64,000 bases of DNA from Brachionus rotundiformis (GCA_016802295.1 JAESIW010000200.1:4894336-4958335); one strand, 5' to 3'. Positions 23,183 to 33,361 are shown, counted from the first letter of the stretch. The notes: generated by a model not told the origin, from the letters alone. A program made the numbers and translations.

Positions 23183-24874
23183 TCATCCACTTAAAATGTC
23201 CCATAGATTCTTAAGTTCATAGCCGTCTTTTAGCTTTTCTATGGCCAAACCAAGTTCTTGACTATAAACCGGTTCTTGGACTGCCAAATTTTCATTTTGA
23301 TCATAAGCGTAGTATGCAGCAAAAGTGTCTGCATGTTCGTCACTATGTTCTATTTCAACATCATCCGATTTTTCCACCATAGAATTTACGCGTGCTTCTT
23401 CAATGGACTGTGTCTTAAAAGAAAAAATACTCATTCTTTAGAATCACTTCATAATGATATCCTCTATATTATTTTAAAGATTAAACCATATTAAAACAAG
23501 ATATTATTGAGTATTTTTCCTTTAAGAAAGTTTTTTGAATAGTTAATAATAAAATTTTTCTAATTATTTTTATTTCTTAATATCTGAAGTTCAAATTATA
23601 AGATATATAAGAAATCTAAATGTTTGATAAATGTAATTAAAACAGTTTAAATATACTTAAACTAAAAATCCATTTTTTATTTTAGTTAAATATTTACTAT
23701 TTAATAATTTTAAAAATTGATTGCAAAATAAAATTCAATTCAATGAATGAATAAAATTGTACAACATATAAATTTTCTTAGCAAAATTGAATAAATTACC
23801 TTGTCTTCAAGCTCAAAGTCAACGCCAAATATTGGTGAAGAGCTGAATATTTTGTAAAGGCTACTAATTTCTTTGAAAACATCTTTAAGTTTATCTTCTG
23901 GATCTATTTTAAATCCAAGAACGTAGTTTCCACTCTAAAAGCAGATTAAATTAGTAATAAAATTTTCAATGAAATTTAAATTTACATTTGGTAATGTCTC
24001 TATTACTAGGGCTGTACCAAATTTTGAGTCTCGAATTTTGATTCCTTTCTTAATCATAAAATGATTTAATGTTTTTTTTAATTTTAAATTAAATACCATT
24101 TGAAGATAAGGAACACTGACATTAAAATTTTCATTCATATTTGCGTGCCAAATAACACGGATATTGGTAATATAAAACGTTCCCAAATTACCTTGATCAC
24201 TAGATAAATTCCATACTCCGTTAATTTTGTTATATAACTGCTCCTTGGGTAAGTGTTTAAGCTGTCCTTTGTTCAGAAGTGCACCACGTAATTTAACTTC
24301 TCTATATAACTTAGATGATTCATAAGCTCTTTATTAAAAACGTGAATACTTTTCGTACTTAATCTTATCTAAATATTTAAATACTTGTGAACTGAGATGA
24401 TTGATTGAAACATTCTTGGTGAACCAGGTACCATGTAGGTAAAGATAAATTCGAATTTTACTCCATTATGTTTGGTCAAAATGAATAAAGATTCGGAGAC
24501 ACCTCTAAGTTTAGTTTTCGAGGGTTTTGTTGTAATATTTAGTATACAATTAAATCCAATCGCTAAAGAGGAACTTTTTCAATTAATTTAATCTAAACTT
24601 TAACTAATTTTACATAGATTCGTCTTTTGATTATCATCTGCATGCCAAATAAAGCGCAAATTTGTAATTATTATTCTTCCACTTTCACCACTGTTTCCTT
24701 TGGTATCTTCAACAGAGTCTAAAGAATCAATTATAAACTCGCCCGAGCGACACTTGAATTCACTGTTTGATTTTAATTACAGAAATTAAATTAGTTAAAA
24801 TTTAAATATTCGTACCTTAAGCTACAATCAAATTTGATTTCTCTATCTTGCCAAACATTCATTGAATCAATCAT
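23183..24874 (-). CDS. BBS5: Bardet-Biedl syndrome 5 protein (BBSome subunit)
   Basis: The ATG at 24874 starts MIDSMNVWQDREIKFDCSLR, matching the BBS5 N-terminus. Later exons contain NGVWNLSSDQGNLGTFYITN and VIWHANMNENFNVSVPYLQM, the second PH-like (DM16) repeat. An in-frame 48-bp intron lies just after PYLQM; removing it gives PYLQMKGIKIRDSKFG, as in other BBS5 proteins. The next exon (about 23936-23797) encodes YVLGFKIDPEDKLKDVFKEI and SSPIFGVDFELEDK. A roughly 380-bp intron leads to the final exon with DDVEIEHSDEHADTFAAYYA and VYSQELGLAIEKLKDGYELK. BBS5 binds phosphoinositides within the BBSome, which carries membrane proteins in and out of cilia, so this animal is ciliated. Confidence 0.95.
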
Positions 24875-25351
24875 TTTAACTTTAAAAAATTGAAGAGCTA
24901 AAATTAATTTATTTTAAAAAAATGCAATATATTGAAAATTATACTAAAAGATTATATGGTTGCTATAGAAACAGACAAATAAAATGACCATTCATTTAAA
25001 TCAATAATCACTTTTTGATCAGATAACATATTTATTAAATTCTATTAATGATTTGTAGTTATTTAGCATTAAATTTTATCATTTTGTTTAAAATTAGATT
25101 TAATTTATATAATTAATTAATTATTTGAGATATAAAATCAAATCAATTGAGTTTAATATGATCTTTTTAATTATTTAAATAAAAATTTGAGAAAAAAATA
25201 GAGATAGTGGTTGCATGTTATTTTATTTAAATTACAATGTATACAAATAGATAAAATTCAAAACGCTTATCCAAGGATCGATTCTTATTGAATAAAAAAG
25301 TGATGAATTGTATCCATTGTAACCTCCATACAGCCACATGCTATTATTTTT
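24875..25351. other. Intergenic stretch with RPS29 3' UTR
   Basis: AT-rich spacer between the BBS5 start and the RPS29 stop. The part nearest 25352 should be RPS29 3' UTR. No other feature seen. Confidence 0.5.
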
Positions 25352-25626
25352 CTAATCTTTCTAAAAATAAAAATATTAGTTTTAAAATGGTTAAAATGTT
25401 ATGAAATAACCTTGTAGAATCCAATATCGTTGGCGTATTGTTTGAAACATCTACGGCAGATCATCATGCCATATTTTCTAATAACACCATGAGTACTGGC
25501 GCATACACGGCTATCACAAAATAATAAATATAAAATCATAATTTTTGAATCGAGATATATTCACCATTGTCTGGATCCTTGACCATAGTTTCTTGGATGT
25601 GTTTTGTGGATATTGGCGAAACCCAT
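25352..25626 (-). CDS. RPS29: 40S ribosomal protein S29 (uS14)
   Basis: Three small exons: 25626-25565, 25510-25411 and 25360-25352, totalling 171 nt for 56 residues, the same length as the human protein. Exon 1 encodes MGFANIHKTHPRNYGQGSRQ plus TG of the next codon. Exon 2 supplies the C that completes the first zinc cysteine, then RVCASTHGVIRKYGMMICRR, CFKQYANDIGFYK. Exon 3 adds K-D-stop. The four zinc ligands (two CXXC pairs, CRVC and CRRC) are therefore complete only after splicing. The donor of intron 2 reads GTTATT, a weak match to consensus. uS14 sits in the head of the small ribosomal subunit. Confidence 0.95.
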
Positions 25627-26103
25627 TGTTATTTTTTATTTAACTTAATGAATTCTAAATATTAATTTACTAAATTAGATTATTTACATAAAAAACACAG
25701 GTTCAAGAAAAAAATTTATCAAAAAAATTCTAAATGCTAGCATGCTTTCTAAGCTCAAATTATTCTATATGTTTTTTTACTGAGTATACACATTAACAAA
25801 AAAATGATATTTTGCAAATTATTTTTCATTTTTTTACAAAAGCATATAAATTTTAAAAATTTAATAGGAACATAGAAAATTATTGAGTAAAGTAATTTAA
25901 CAAAATGTCAAGGTAAAAGTTTTAAATGGAAAATGAATTAGTCGTATTTTATCAATTCAATTTTATTCATTTGATTAAAAAGAATTTATTTTTAAAATTT
26001 TAGACTATAATTTAAAATAACTTTCAAGACTTGTTTAATTTCTAAAAAAATGCTTTAAAAAAGTTAAAATATGAAATAAAATACTGAATTTTTTTAAAAA
26101 TAT
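25627..26103. other. Intergenic stretch
   Basis: About 480 bp of AT-rich DNA between the RPS29 start and the RPP38 stop; it must hold the RPS29 promoter. Nothing specific recognised. Confidence 0.5.
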
Positions 26104-26988
26104 TTATTCTTCCATCATTTCTAATTTACTATTTTCATCTTCGAATAATATAAAATTTTCATTACTAAAATCAATAAAGTTACTAATTTTTGAACTATTA
26201 AGTGATATGAAATCAGATCCAAAGGTCTGCATTTTATCTTCAGTTTCACTTTTTTTATCATGGTTGAGATCAACCTCATTTAAACCATTTTTTACATCTT
26301 CGACCATTAAATTTGAATCAAGACACTTTATTGATGTAAACGGATTTTTTAAATGATTTAATAAAGGAATTATTTTTGTCCGAATATCATCTAAGAAATT
26401 TTCAAATAACATCTCGTGATTTTTGTTTAATTCATCTGCTGTATCGATGTTTTTACAAATAGCCAGCGCACTTACAGTTTTAATATTGAAAATTTTTGAA
26501 AGAGTGTTTAAGTTTTGAACACATCCGGCAGGGGTTCTAGATAAAGAACACATTACTTGTATGTGTCTGGTTAAAATTGATAATGGTTTACAGCTTTTAC
26601 ATACCAAAACTAATTCGAATTTTGAGGGATTTTTTTCCATTGCTTTAGTTATTGAATTGATTCCGATTCTTATTTTACCTTTGATAAAATCTCCGAAATC
26701 AGGTTCTTTAGTTGTTTTTTTGTGATTTGGTTGTTGGCGTATTTTCTTAGGAAGAGTTTTCTTTCGCCTCAAGTTTGGTTCTTTAGAAAAAAAATTTTCC
26801 AAAAATTCTATTATCTTTTGACTATCCTGGTCATTTATTTCTGGCCAAATAAAGTTTTCATTTATAATTGATTTCCGATTCATACTTAGAGCAAAATGAT
26901 ATTTTAATAATTGTTTTAAATCAATTAACTCGAATATTAAATCGAGATGGTCTAATTTCAGAATATTTTTATTTAAATAGTTAGACAT
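26104..26988 (-). CDS. RPP38: RNase P/MRP protein subunit p38-like (L7Ae family)
   Basis: A single-exon frame of 294 codons. The centre, residues 100-185, is an L7Ae/L30e-type RNA-binding fold: KGKIRIGINSITKAMEKN, then FELVLVCKSCKPLSILTRHI, SLSRTPAGCVQNLNTLSKIF and VSALAICKN. The VLVCKS.KP..LT.HI block followed by a short strand and ALA is the pattern of RPP38 rather than of ribosomal L7a or NHP2. RPP38 binds kink-turns in RNase P and RNase MRP RNA in the nucleolus. Flanks are lysine-rich on the N-terminal side (RRKKTLPKKIRQQPNHKK) and acidic at the C-terminus. Start: first Met; no better candidate upstream. Confidence 0.82.
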   Translation of the reverse strand: MSNYLNKNILKLDHLDLIFELIDLKQLLKYHFALSMNRKSIINENFIWPEINDQDSQKIIEFLENFFSKEPNLRRKKTLPKKIRQQPNHKKTTKEPDFGDFIKGKIRIGINSITKAMEKNPSKFELVLVCKSCKPLSILTRHIQVMCSLSRTPAGCVQNLNTLSKIFNIKTVSALAICKNIDTADELNKNHEMLFENFLDDIRTKIIPLLNHLKNPFTSIKCLDSNLMVEDVKNGLNEVDLNHDKKSETEDKMQTFGSDFISLNSSKISNFIDFSNENFILFEDENSKLEMMEE

Positions 26989-27024
26989 ACAAAATTTATT
27001 AGCTTTATATAAATTAGATAAAAT

Positions 27025-27350
27025 TTATCTTAAAAAGACAATCCATAAAGCCATGCTAACACATGCGATACTGACCAGATGATGAAGTCGTGTTCCAATA
27101 ACTGAGGCTAAATTTAATATGCTTAATATTTAAAAGGCAATTGTTTTTTAAATACATACCTTTGTAAAATATACCAGCAAATCCTTTTTTCTCGCTGAGG
27201 AAAAGTTGTCTTATTTTGGGAATACGTCGAAAATAAGAACATGAGCAAATTACTAATATAAAGAGGACAAGAAGTCCATCAAATGAATAAGCTAAAAATA
27301 ACTAAATTAAATATTTTCAAAAATATATTAATAAACAAACCATTGACCAT
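27025..27350 (-). CDS. TMEM167B: Kish-B / TMEM167B
   Basis: Three exons, 27350-27341 (only 10 nt), 27291-27160 and 27107-27025, total 225 nt for 74 residues, exactly the length of human TMEM167B. The translation starts MVN-AYSFDGLLVLFILVI and continues CSCSYFRRIPKIRQLFLSEK, KGFAGIFYKASVIGTRLHHL, VSIACVSMALWIVFLR. GFAGIFYKA.VIGTRLH matches kish-B rather than kish-A (which has IGER.S). Two membrane segments are visible. Kish proteins are Golgi membrane proteins involved in early secretory transport. The introns are 49 and 52 bp. The tiny first exon hides the gene from simple ORF searches. Confidence 0.93.
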
Positions 27351-27663
27351 TTATAAGAAAATATTTTTGAAAATTCGAAAAAATAAATATCATAATTATT
27401 TCTATTACAATATTGCAAAATTAATAATACTTTAGATTAGTTTTGATTGAAAATGTAGTACTAAATTGACAAATGAGTAAAGATCACATAAATAAAATAC
27501 AATTAATTTTTTCATAGTGAGTTATTAATATTATGCTAGAGTAGTCTGTCAGATTTTATTTCAGTGATATTAAAACTTAAAAGATAGATCAAGGAATATT
27601 GTAAAAAAATTAAACAGATGATTAAAATGATGAGCATTTGCTTTATTCATTTAGAATGTATTT

Positions 27664-27679
27664 GGTCTTGAAAAAGACC
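27664..27679 (-). promoter_or_regulatory. Histone mRNA 3' stem-loop, H3 copy 1
   Basis: On the minus strand it reads GGTCTTTTTCAAGACC: a 6-bp stem with a UUUC loop, about 35 bases after the H3 stop. This is the signal bound by SLBP in replication-dependent histone mRNAs. Confidence 0.95.
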
Positions 27680-27712
27680 GGGGGTTATGTATGTACAATA
27701 ACTGAATGTTGT

Positions 27713-28123
27713 TTAAGCTCTTTCGCCTCTTATGCGTCTTGCCAATTGAATGTCCTTTGGCATAATGGTGACACGTTTGGCGTGAATGGCACACAAGTTG
27801 GTATCTTCGAACAAACCAACCAAATAAGCTTCGCTTGCTTCTTGTAAAGCAGCAACTGCTGAAGACTGGAATCTCAAGTCAGTCTTGAAGTCTTGGGCTA
27901 TTTCACGAACCAAACGCTGAAATGGCAGCTTTCGAATCAACAGTTCAGTGCTCTTTTGGTACTTGCGAATCTCACGAAGAGCTACTGTACCTGGACGATA
28001 TCTGTGTGGTTTCTTTACTCCACCTGTTGCTGGTGCACTCTTTCTAGCAGCTTTGGTTGCCAATTGTTTTCTTGGAGCCTTTCCACCAGTTGATTTACGA
28101 GCTGTTTGCTTTGTACGAGCCAT
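27713..28123 (-). CDS. H3: Histone H3, copy 1
   Basis: An intronless frame of 136 codons for replication-type histone H3, complete from MARTKQTARKS to RRIRGERA. Residues 87-90 read S-A-V-A where canonical H3.1/H3.2 has SAVM and H3.3 has AAIG, so this is a canonical-type H3 with Ala at 90. Position 53 is Lys (EIRKYQKS) instead of the near-invariant Arg. Cys110 is present. A TATA-like box (TATAAAAATATA) sits at 28209-28198, about 75 bases upstream of the ATG, and a histone stem-loop follows the stop. H3 packages DNA in nucleosomes, and expression is expected in S phase. The predicted protein is identical in all four copies in this window. Codon choice is less AT-biased than in neighbouring genes. 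Confidence 0.99.
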   Translation of the reverse strand: MARTKQTARKSTGGKAPRKQLATKAARKSAPATGGVKKPHRYRPGTVALREIRKYQKSTELLIRKLPFQRLVREIAQDFKTDLRFQSSAVAALQEASEAYLVGLFEDTNLCAIHAKRVTIMPKDIQLARRIRGERA

Positions 28124-28879
28124 TTTACTTTGTTGTTTCTTTGTTTTTAAATCTAACTAAATCCAAATAATAATAGATAAATTTTCAAACACATACATAT
28201 ATTTTTATACTAATTATTGAATATGAAAAATTTATTTCAGATTTATGTCAAGGTCGTAAATATAAACTTTTCTTTTATTTCCTTGTTCATAATATAATAT
28301 TTTTTTCTATAACGTAAATATTATGCTTATTTTTTTAATATCTTTTGTTCTTCATGTGAACTTTAAACTTTTATTAAATGATTTTACCTATATTCTTTTA
28401 TTTTTCAAAATAGGAATTTTAAATTTCATTTTTTATCCACCTGGAAAAAAATTTTCGAAAATTCTAAATTATATTCTAAGAATCAAGATTAAAATTAAAT
28501 ATTATAAAATTGGAATTCAATTAAATAAATGGTTTAAAAATCGAAAAAAATTCATTTGGAAACATTATACAGAAATATTATCATTTAATTATTTGAATTC
28601 TTTCAATCAAACAATCTACAATCTACAATTCAATCAAAAAATTTTTCTTTTAAAAAAAAATTTTGTTTTAAAACTAATTGATTCTTATTTTTATTTGATG
28701 AAACGAATTTTATTTGATTTTAACCATATCCTTTATTCACCAAAACAGGATTTTAAATTTTTATTTATTTTCAAAATTTTTTAATTATTTTGATGATAAA
28801 AATCGAAACATTTTGATGTACGACTTAAAATTATGCCTAAAATTAACTTAATTCTTAAGATAAAAGGTCTAAAACTCTA
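28124..28879. other. 5' flank of H3 copy 1, non-coding
   Basis: AT-rich sequence that is part of the inverted repeat up to 28711. A 153-codon frame at 28323-28784 is rich in Phe, Ile, Lys and Leu. The matching frame in the other arm is cut short by small indels, so I treat it as chance. Confidence 0.6.
28198..28209 (-). promoter_or_regulatory. TATA-like box of H3 copy 1
   Basis: TATAAAAATATA on the minus strand, conserved in position before all four H3 genes. Confidence 0.6.
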
Positions 28880-29465
28880 CAACTCAATTTTTTATGCAAA
28901 ATAATATTTAGAAACTATATTCGATCTCAAATTGACTACTTATTCATCCCACTTTCAAGTTCAACTCAAAAAATCATCAATGATTCTCAAAAAATGCAAA
29001 ACAAAATACTCAGGCATATCAAATACTTTTCACTGAAAATTAAGATCAATACCATCCATAAGAGTCTAAATATTGACATGATATCAACTAGATCTTAACA
29101 ACTTTTGAATAAATTCCTACAAAAACGAGTGGATCGCCAGCAACTATTAGAAGATTTAAATGACTACCTGACAAACCCTCCTTTTCCAAACAATAAGTTC
29201 AACATCTTATTTGAAAATTTTAAAAAAACAATTATCTAGTAAATCGTATAACCTTTAGTTACCTATCAACTTTATACTTTATAAATTAAATTTATATTAT
29301 TTTATTGTGCTATAATCATTTTTGTGCTCTGATGTATACATAAAGTTTCTCTTTTCTTTAATATTTAATTCAATATTTTAAACGTTAGGATAAAAAGAAG
29401 GACTATGATCCATTCTGAGTGGCCTGAGGACTTCCTCAAATAATACATTAAATAAATAAATAATA
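28880..29465 (+). mobile_element. 3' end of a 5'-truncated non-LTR retrotransposon
   Basis: The plus strand encodes the end of a reverse-transcriptase ORF: FIPLSSSTQKIINDSQKMQN, KILRHIKYFSLKIKINTIHK, SLNIDMISTR, then RVDRQQLLEDL and a stop near 29240. The pattern (Q..QNKILR, then I..IH..LNI) is that of the region after the RT domain in LINE ORF2 proteins. There is one in-frame stop near 29098. A 3' UTR follows, ending in an (AATA)n tail at about 29445-29465. The upstream part is missing, consistent with normal 5' truncation. Confidence 0.75.
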
Positions 29466-29469
29466 TACT

Positions 29470-32400
29470 GTCTATTTTCTTTGTTTAGCTAATATGTTGC
29501 CACTTTTGAGTTGTAAACTGTTGCAATTCTAGTTGTTAATTGGACTAAATGTCTAATTGGACAATAAAGTCAATTAGTTTCTGCCAGTTGATCTCGAATT
29601 AGTTTGTTACTGTTCGATGCTTTCTGTAGATAGCGCTTTGATAGCAACTCAAAACGGTCCTTGGTGTTGCCGATTTTTGCAAGATTGTAGCAGTCTTTTG
29701 TTGCAGTTGAGAGGGCGAGTCTATGCGATATTTAGATTGCTTTTCGTTGGCGCATTTCAAGTGTCATCAAGCTTGTTTCCGATGCACTGTACTTTATGAA
29801 CGGTATATAAACTATTATCGGCCTGATAAGTGTCTTGTATGTTGTTAATAAGAGTTTTGGTGAAGCGCCCCAATTTTTACCCCTTATTGATCTCATCATG
29901 TTGATTCTCTTGACATGTAGTATTATATCGAGCTTGCGATTTTCTTGCCCATTGAGACGTGTGAATAGTGTACATGCTGTCTTTGTTGTGCTGAGTTTCA
30001 TTCTCCAGTGCATTGACCAAGTTTCGACTTCTTTGATTGCCTGTTGTAGATTGCTTTCGACTCTCTCGATTTTAGGGCTTGTAGTCCAAATTGAGAGGTC
30101 GTCGGCAAAAAGACCTTTATCCGTTGTTCTAATCTTCTCGATAATGTCGTCAATGAAGATGTTGAACAGCAATGGTCCGAGAACGCTTCCTTGTGGGACA
30201 CCACACATGATTTGATGGAGCGTTGATTTAGATGATTGGACACGTACTTGAAACGTTCTGTTGCTCAAATAGTTTCTAATCCATGCTCCTATATAGGCTG
30301 GACATTCCTTCTTTTTCATTTTGAAAAGAAGTCCATCGTGATTTCTTGAGCCGTCGCTGGTTCAAATATTTGGTGTTTGCTTGGAGCATTTTCGAACATC
30401 TTCTTGGTTGCGCTCTCTACTGTTGTTTCGAAGGTTTCGTTGAATTCGAACTCATTTGATGGAGAAAACGTTTGCTTGAGTTGTTGAGCCAATATGTTAG
30501 CTACCTCATTTGAAGAAGTAATAAGTTGCTCCTGAACCTTAAGTAACGGACATCTGGACGGTTTTAGTATTTTGGAGTTCTCGATTGATGAAATCTTGCG
30601 CCAGAGCACTGTGTCTGATGTTTTATGAATGTTCAATTCAGTACAGAACTCCCTCCATTTGTCTCGTTTATGTTCCGAGACTTCTTTCTTGATCTGTTCG
30701 GTGAGTTTGTTGATTTGTCGCGTTGTTTCTGTTGATCTTGTTTCCAAAAGAGAACATTGGAGGTTTCTCTTCTTTTCGATGAGAGTTACAATGCGTCTTG
30801 GTAAGACTTGTGTTTGGTAGCTCTTTACTGAGTATGTTGTCTTTACCTCGTTAATAGCAGACGTGATTCTTAACTCGAGTTATTGAGTAAGCTTGTCAAT
30901 GTCCTCCTTGTCAAGTCTGTTGTAGGGAGCCTAAGTTGGAGTGTCAGAGTGATGGACAGTTAGCTCAAGCTCATTGAGTACAGTCTCAAGAGCTAGACCG
31001 TATTTGTCCGTCTCTGGGGAAGTCCACAGTGTGTTGTGGGCGTTCAGATCTCCTGCTACTATAGTGTTGGAGTAACTGAAGATGGCTTGCATTGTATTTT
31101 TGCTGACTTCGTTACGTAGCGGAATATAGACAGACGCTTCGTGAAGATCTTCTCCGTTTGGTAAGATCTTTGGTAGACAAATAGTGATACACTCGGTAAT
31201 GCTGTTGCTTGGGCTCTTAGAAACGACGAGGCAGGGAATTGTGTTTCTCACGCATATGCATACACCTCCTCGTTCGGCTCTTGTTCTATTTTGCCTATGA
31301 ACTGTGTAGCCTTTGAGCTTGAATTGTTTGCTTGGCTTCAACAATGTTTCATTGAGCATGATGATGTCCAAATGTTCGTCTTGTGACGTTTGTTCGATGT
31401 CAGTTGTCTTGTTCAAGGATGATTGTACGTTGAGGTGTAGTATGTTAAGGTGTCTATACATTATGGTTTTTGGTTGTCTCTTTCTTTGCTTGCAAAATTG
31501 TTTTTTTGTGAAGTGTCGATGTTGACTGTCTTGTTATCTTGTTTGAGTGTTTCGAGCTGTTTTGGACCTTCGTTGCATTGACTTTTTTGTTATTGTTGTC
31601 GGGATGAAGTTTACTTCACCATTGTTTTGGATATTAGATACGTCTAAAATTGTGTTGTCAAAGTCCATATTTGGTTCTGGGTGCATGTTGTCGCTAGTCG
31701 ATTGAGGAGATGGAGATCGACTCTTGCGTTTGGCTAAGTGGTTAAGTTTGTGTTGTTGCTGGCTTAGTTGATTGTTCTTGCGTGAATATGGTGTTTGTTT
31801 GGTGACTTTGTAAAGCGTTGCAAATGAGGTTCTGTACTGAGTGAAGCATTGTATCGCTGTTTATGTTGCAGTGAGTTTTGTTGTTTATGTGTTGAGTGGC
31901 TGTGTTGAGCTTTGTTACTGTTGGTAAGGAGAAGACTTCTCTATGTGAGAGGAGAAGTGAAATCTCCGCAATAAGCTTCACAAGGAGCTCGGTAACTGGT
32001 TTGAGTTTGGCTTCTATTGTGTCGTTTATCATGTTTTGAATATGTGGATGTAGAGGTTTAGAGAGAACTGCAGAAGGTTCTTTGGAGACTACAGAGCTCC
32101 AGTTTCTGTCTTGATTTTGTCTGTTGACTTGGTAATTTGTGGTCGTAGTGGTTGTAGTCAGTTGTTCTGTTGGTTTCGGAGTTGGCTTGAGTGAAGGGCA
32201 TATTCGTGCGCACGCAGCGTGAGATCCATTACAGTTAGCGCATTTAAGTGCTGCTGAGCACTCTTTATGGTTGTGGTTGCCTCCACATCTGAGGCAAACT
32301 GTCTGGTTTGGACAGGTAGGTGCTGAGTGTCCGACCTTTTGGCAATTGAAACATTGGAGGATCTTTTGGTCTTGTGAAACTTTGAATCGGCAGAGTGCCA

Positions 32401-32890
32401 GCTTTAGTTGATTGCGTTTAAGAGAGCTCATTGCTTCTTTGGACTCTACTTGTATTAGACGTACTCAGTAGGTGTATTGAAAGCTTTATTGATGCTTCTT
32501 GTGGCAGCAGTGATGCCTTGTTTTTTTAGTTCTTCGAGAACGTCAGAGTCGTTGATATCAATATCAACTGGTACTCTGTGTATTGTTGCTCTTATCGACT
32601 TTGTTTTTCGCTTTGAAGGTGACGCCGGAGGTAAAAGCGTCGAAGGGCCACGGTTAGCTCAGTTCTGCGTGAGTCTCTTTGTCATCAGTGGCTATGATGA
32701 GAAGACTCACATCACTGATTATTTTGGCAAATTTGATTTTGTTTAAGGTGACGCTTTTGCATCTTATCAGTTCTTTCTGAAAATGGAAAGGGTTCTGGTA
32801 AGAGCTAATAACGTGTGGTTTAATGTTTAGTTTGATGACTGGTAACCTGTCAGGGTTAGTTAGGTCACCGTTGAGAGTCATGTTTATATT
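29470..32890 (-). mobile_element. Jockey-like LINE, defective
   Basis: A much less AT-rich block than its surroundings. On the minus strand, ORF1 begins near 32881 (MTLNGDLTNPDRLPVIKLNI), shifts frame near 32650, and continues to 31742 with three zinc-knuckle-like repeats (CFNCQKVGHSAPTC, CLRCGGNHNHKEC, CANCNGSHAAC). ORF2 starts at 31461 with an APE-type endonuclease (LNILHLNVQSSLNK, MLNETLLKPS, AGDLNAHNTLW). In-frame stops lie near 30930 and 30885. The linker frame follows at 30747-30316. The reverse transcriptase is present only from the middle (QVRVQSS, CGVPQGSVLGPLLFNIFIDD, LFADDLSIW) to about 29732. The start of the RT domain is absent, and a further deletion is likely near 29950. The element cannot be autonomous. 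Confidence 0.9.
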
Positions 32891-33047
32891 GAAGATCTTT
32901 TTGCAAGATTTAAAGTGTTAGTTAATCAAGCTGTGATTTTCAATTAATTTTTAGTGATTGATAATGTTTATTTTTTTTTTTTTTATTTGTTTACAAATTT
33001 GGAATTGGTCAAAAATGGTGAATTTTTTGATATTATTATATTATTAT

Positions 33048-33185
33048 ATCAGCACCTACTCTCTCTGCATAATGTCCTTTTCTCAGCAATCGATGAATAC
33101 AACCGACTGGAAATTGTAGACCTGCTCAGCTTGAGCGTGTTTTGCCTTTGGCTCTTACTTTTCCTCCTTTTTCTCGACCAGACAT
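33048..33185 (-). pseudogene. H2A: Histone H2A pseudogene (N-terminal part)
   Basis: The minus strand from the ATG at 33185 translates MSGREKGGKVRAKGKTRSS, then a TGA at 33128-33126, then AGLQFPVGCIHRLLRKGHYA and ERVGAD. This follows canonical H2A residue by residue (SGRGKGGK.RAK.KTRSSRAGLQFPVGR.HRLLRKG.YAERVGA), with the Arg after RSS turned into a stop (CGA to TGA). Homology ends abruptly at about 33048; only the first third of H2A remains. The 5' end of the Jockey-like element lies shortly beyond. It is oriented back to back with the H2B fragment at 33237, the usual divergent H2A/H2B arrangement. Confidence 0.93.
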
Positions 33186-33236
33186 TTTCTTTTTTGATAT
33201 TTATGATTTATCTTTTATTCATATGCCAAAATGTCA

Positions 33237-33323
33237 GTTAGATTATTGCTACCTGGCGAATTGGCTAAGCATGCCGTCAGTGAAGGTACAAAAGCTGTTA
33301 CAAAATATACAAGCTCCAGATAA
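33237..33323 (+). pseudogene. H2B: Histone H2B 3' fragment
   Basis: Twenty-eight codons plus stop read VRLLLPGELAKHAVSEGTKA, then VTKYTSSR, the exact C-terminus of H2B (last residue Arg for the usual Lys). Upstream of 33237 the frame is no longer H2B-like, so about 95 codons and the start are gone. The stop is followed by an intact histone stem-loop. With the H2A remnant, only about 50 bp separate the two pieces, so the deletion removed most of H2B and probably the shared promoter. Confidence 0.95.
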
Positions 33324-33345
33324 AGTCTTGGCTTGCTTAACCCCC

Positions 33346-33361
33346 GGCCTTTTTCAAGGCC
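33346..33361 (+). promoter_or_regulatory. Histone 3' stem-loop of the H2B fragment
   Basis: GGCCTTTTTCAAGGCC: the same 6-bp stem and UUUC loop as the H3 genes, but with a C-G pair where H3 has T-A at stem position 3, so pairing is kept. Confidence 0.93.

Larger units (their letters stand above)
27621..28711. repeat. Arm A of the distant H3 inverted repeat
   Basis: This segment, with the first H3 gene and its flanks, recurs inverted at 35234-36310. Identity is very high through the gene and about 600 bp of 5' flank. The outer edge is the point where the sequences diverge after TTAAAATGATGAG. Near 28600-28640 this arm has about 20 bp absent from the other arm. Confidence 0.9.

Noticed and set aside
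27638..28160. Frames antisense to and overlapping H3 (also at the other three copies)
   Set aside because: They are mirror frames of the strongly codon-biased H3 genes and match nothing.
28323..28784. 153-codon frame in the H3 5' flank, partly repeated at 35292-35603
   Set aside because: Amino-acid content is what random AT-rich DNA gives. The copy in the other arm is shortened by small indels, and the region in the palindromic pair has further indels, so there is no sign of coding constraint.
29617..32746. Plus-strand frames within the 29.5-32.9 kb element
   Set aside because: They lie opposite the minus-strand LINE ORFs and do not resemble proteins.
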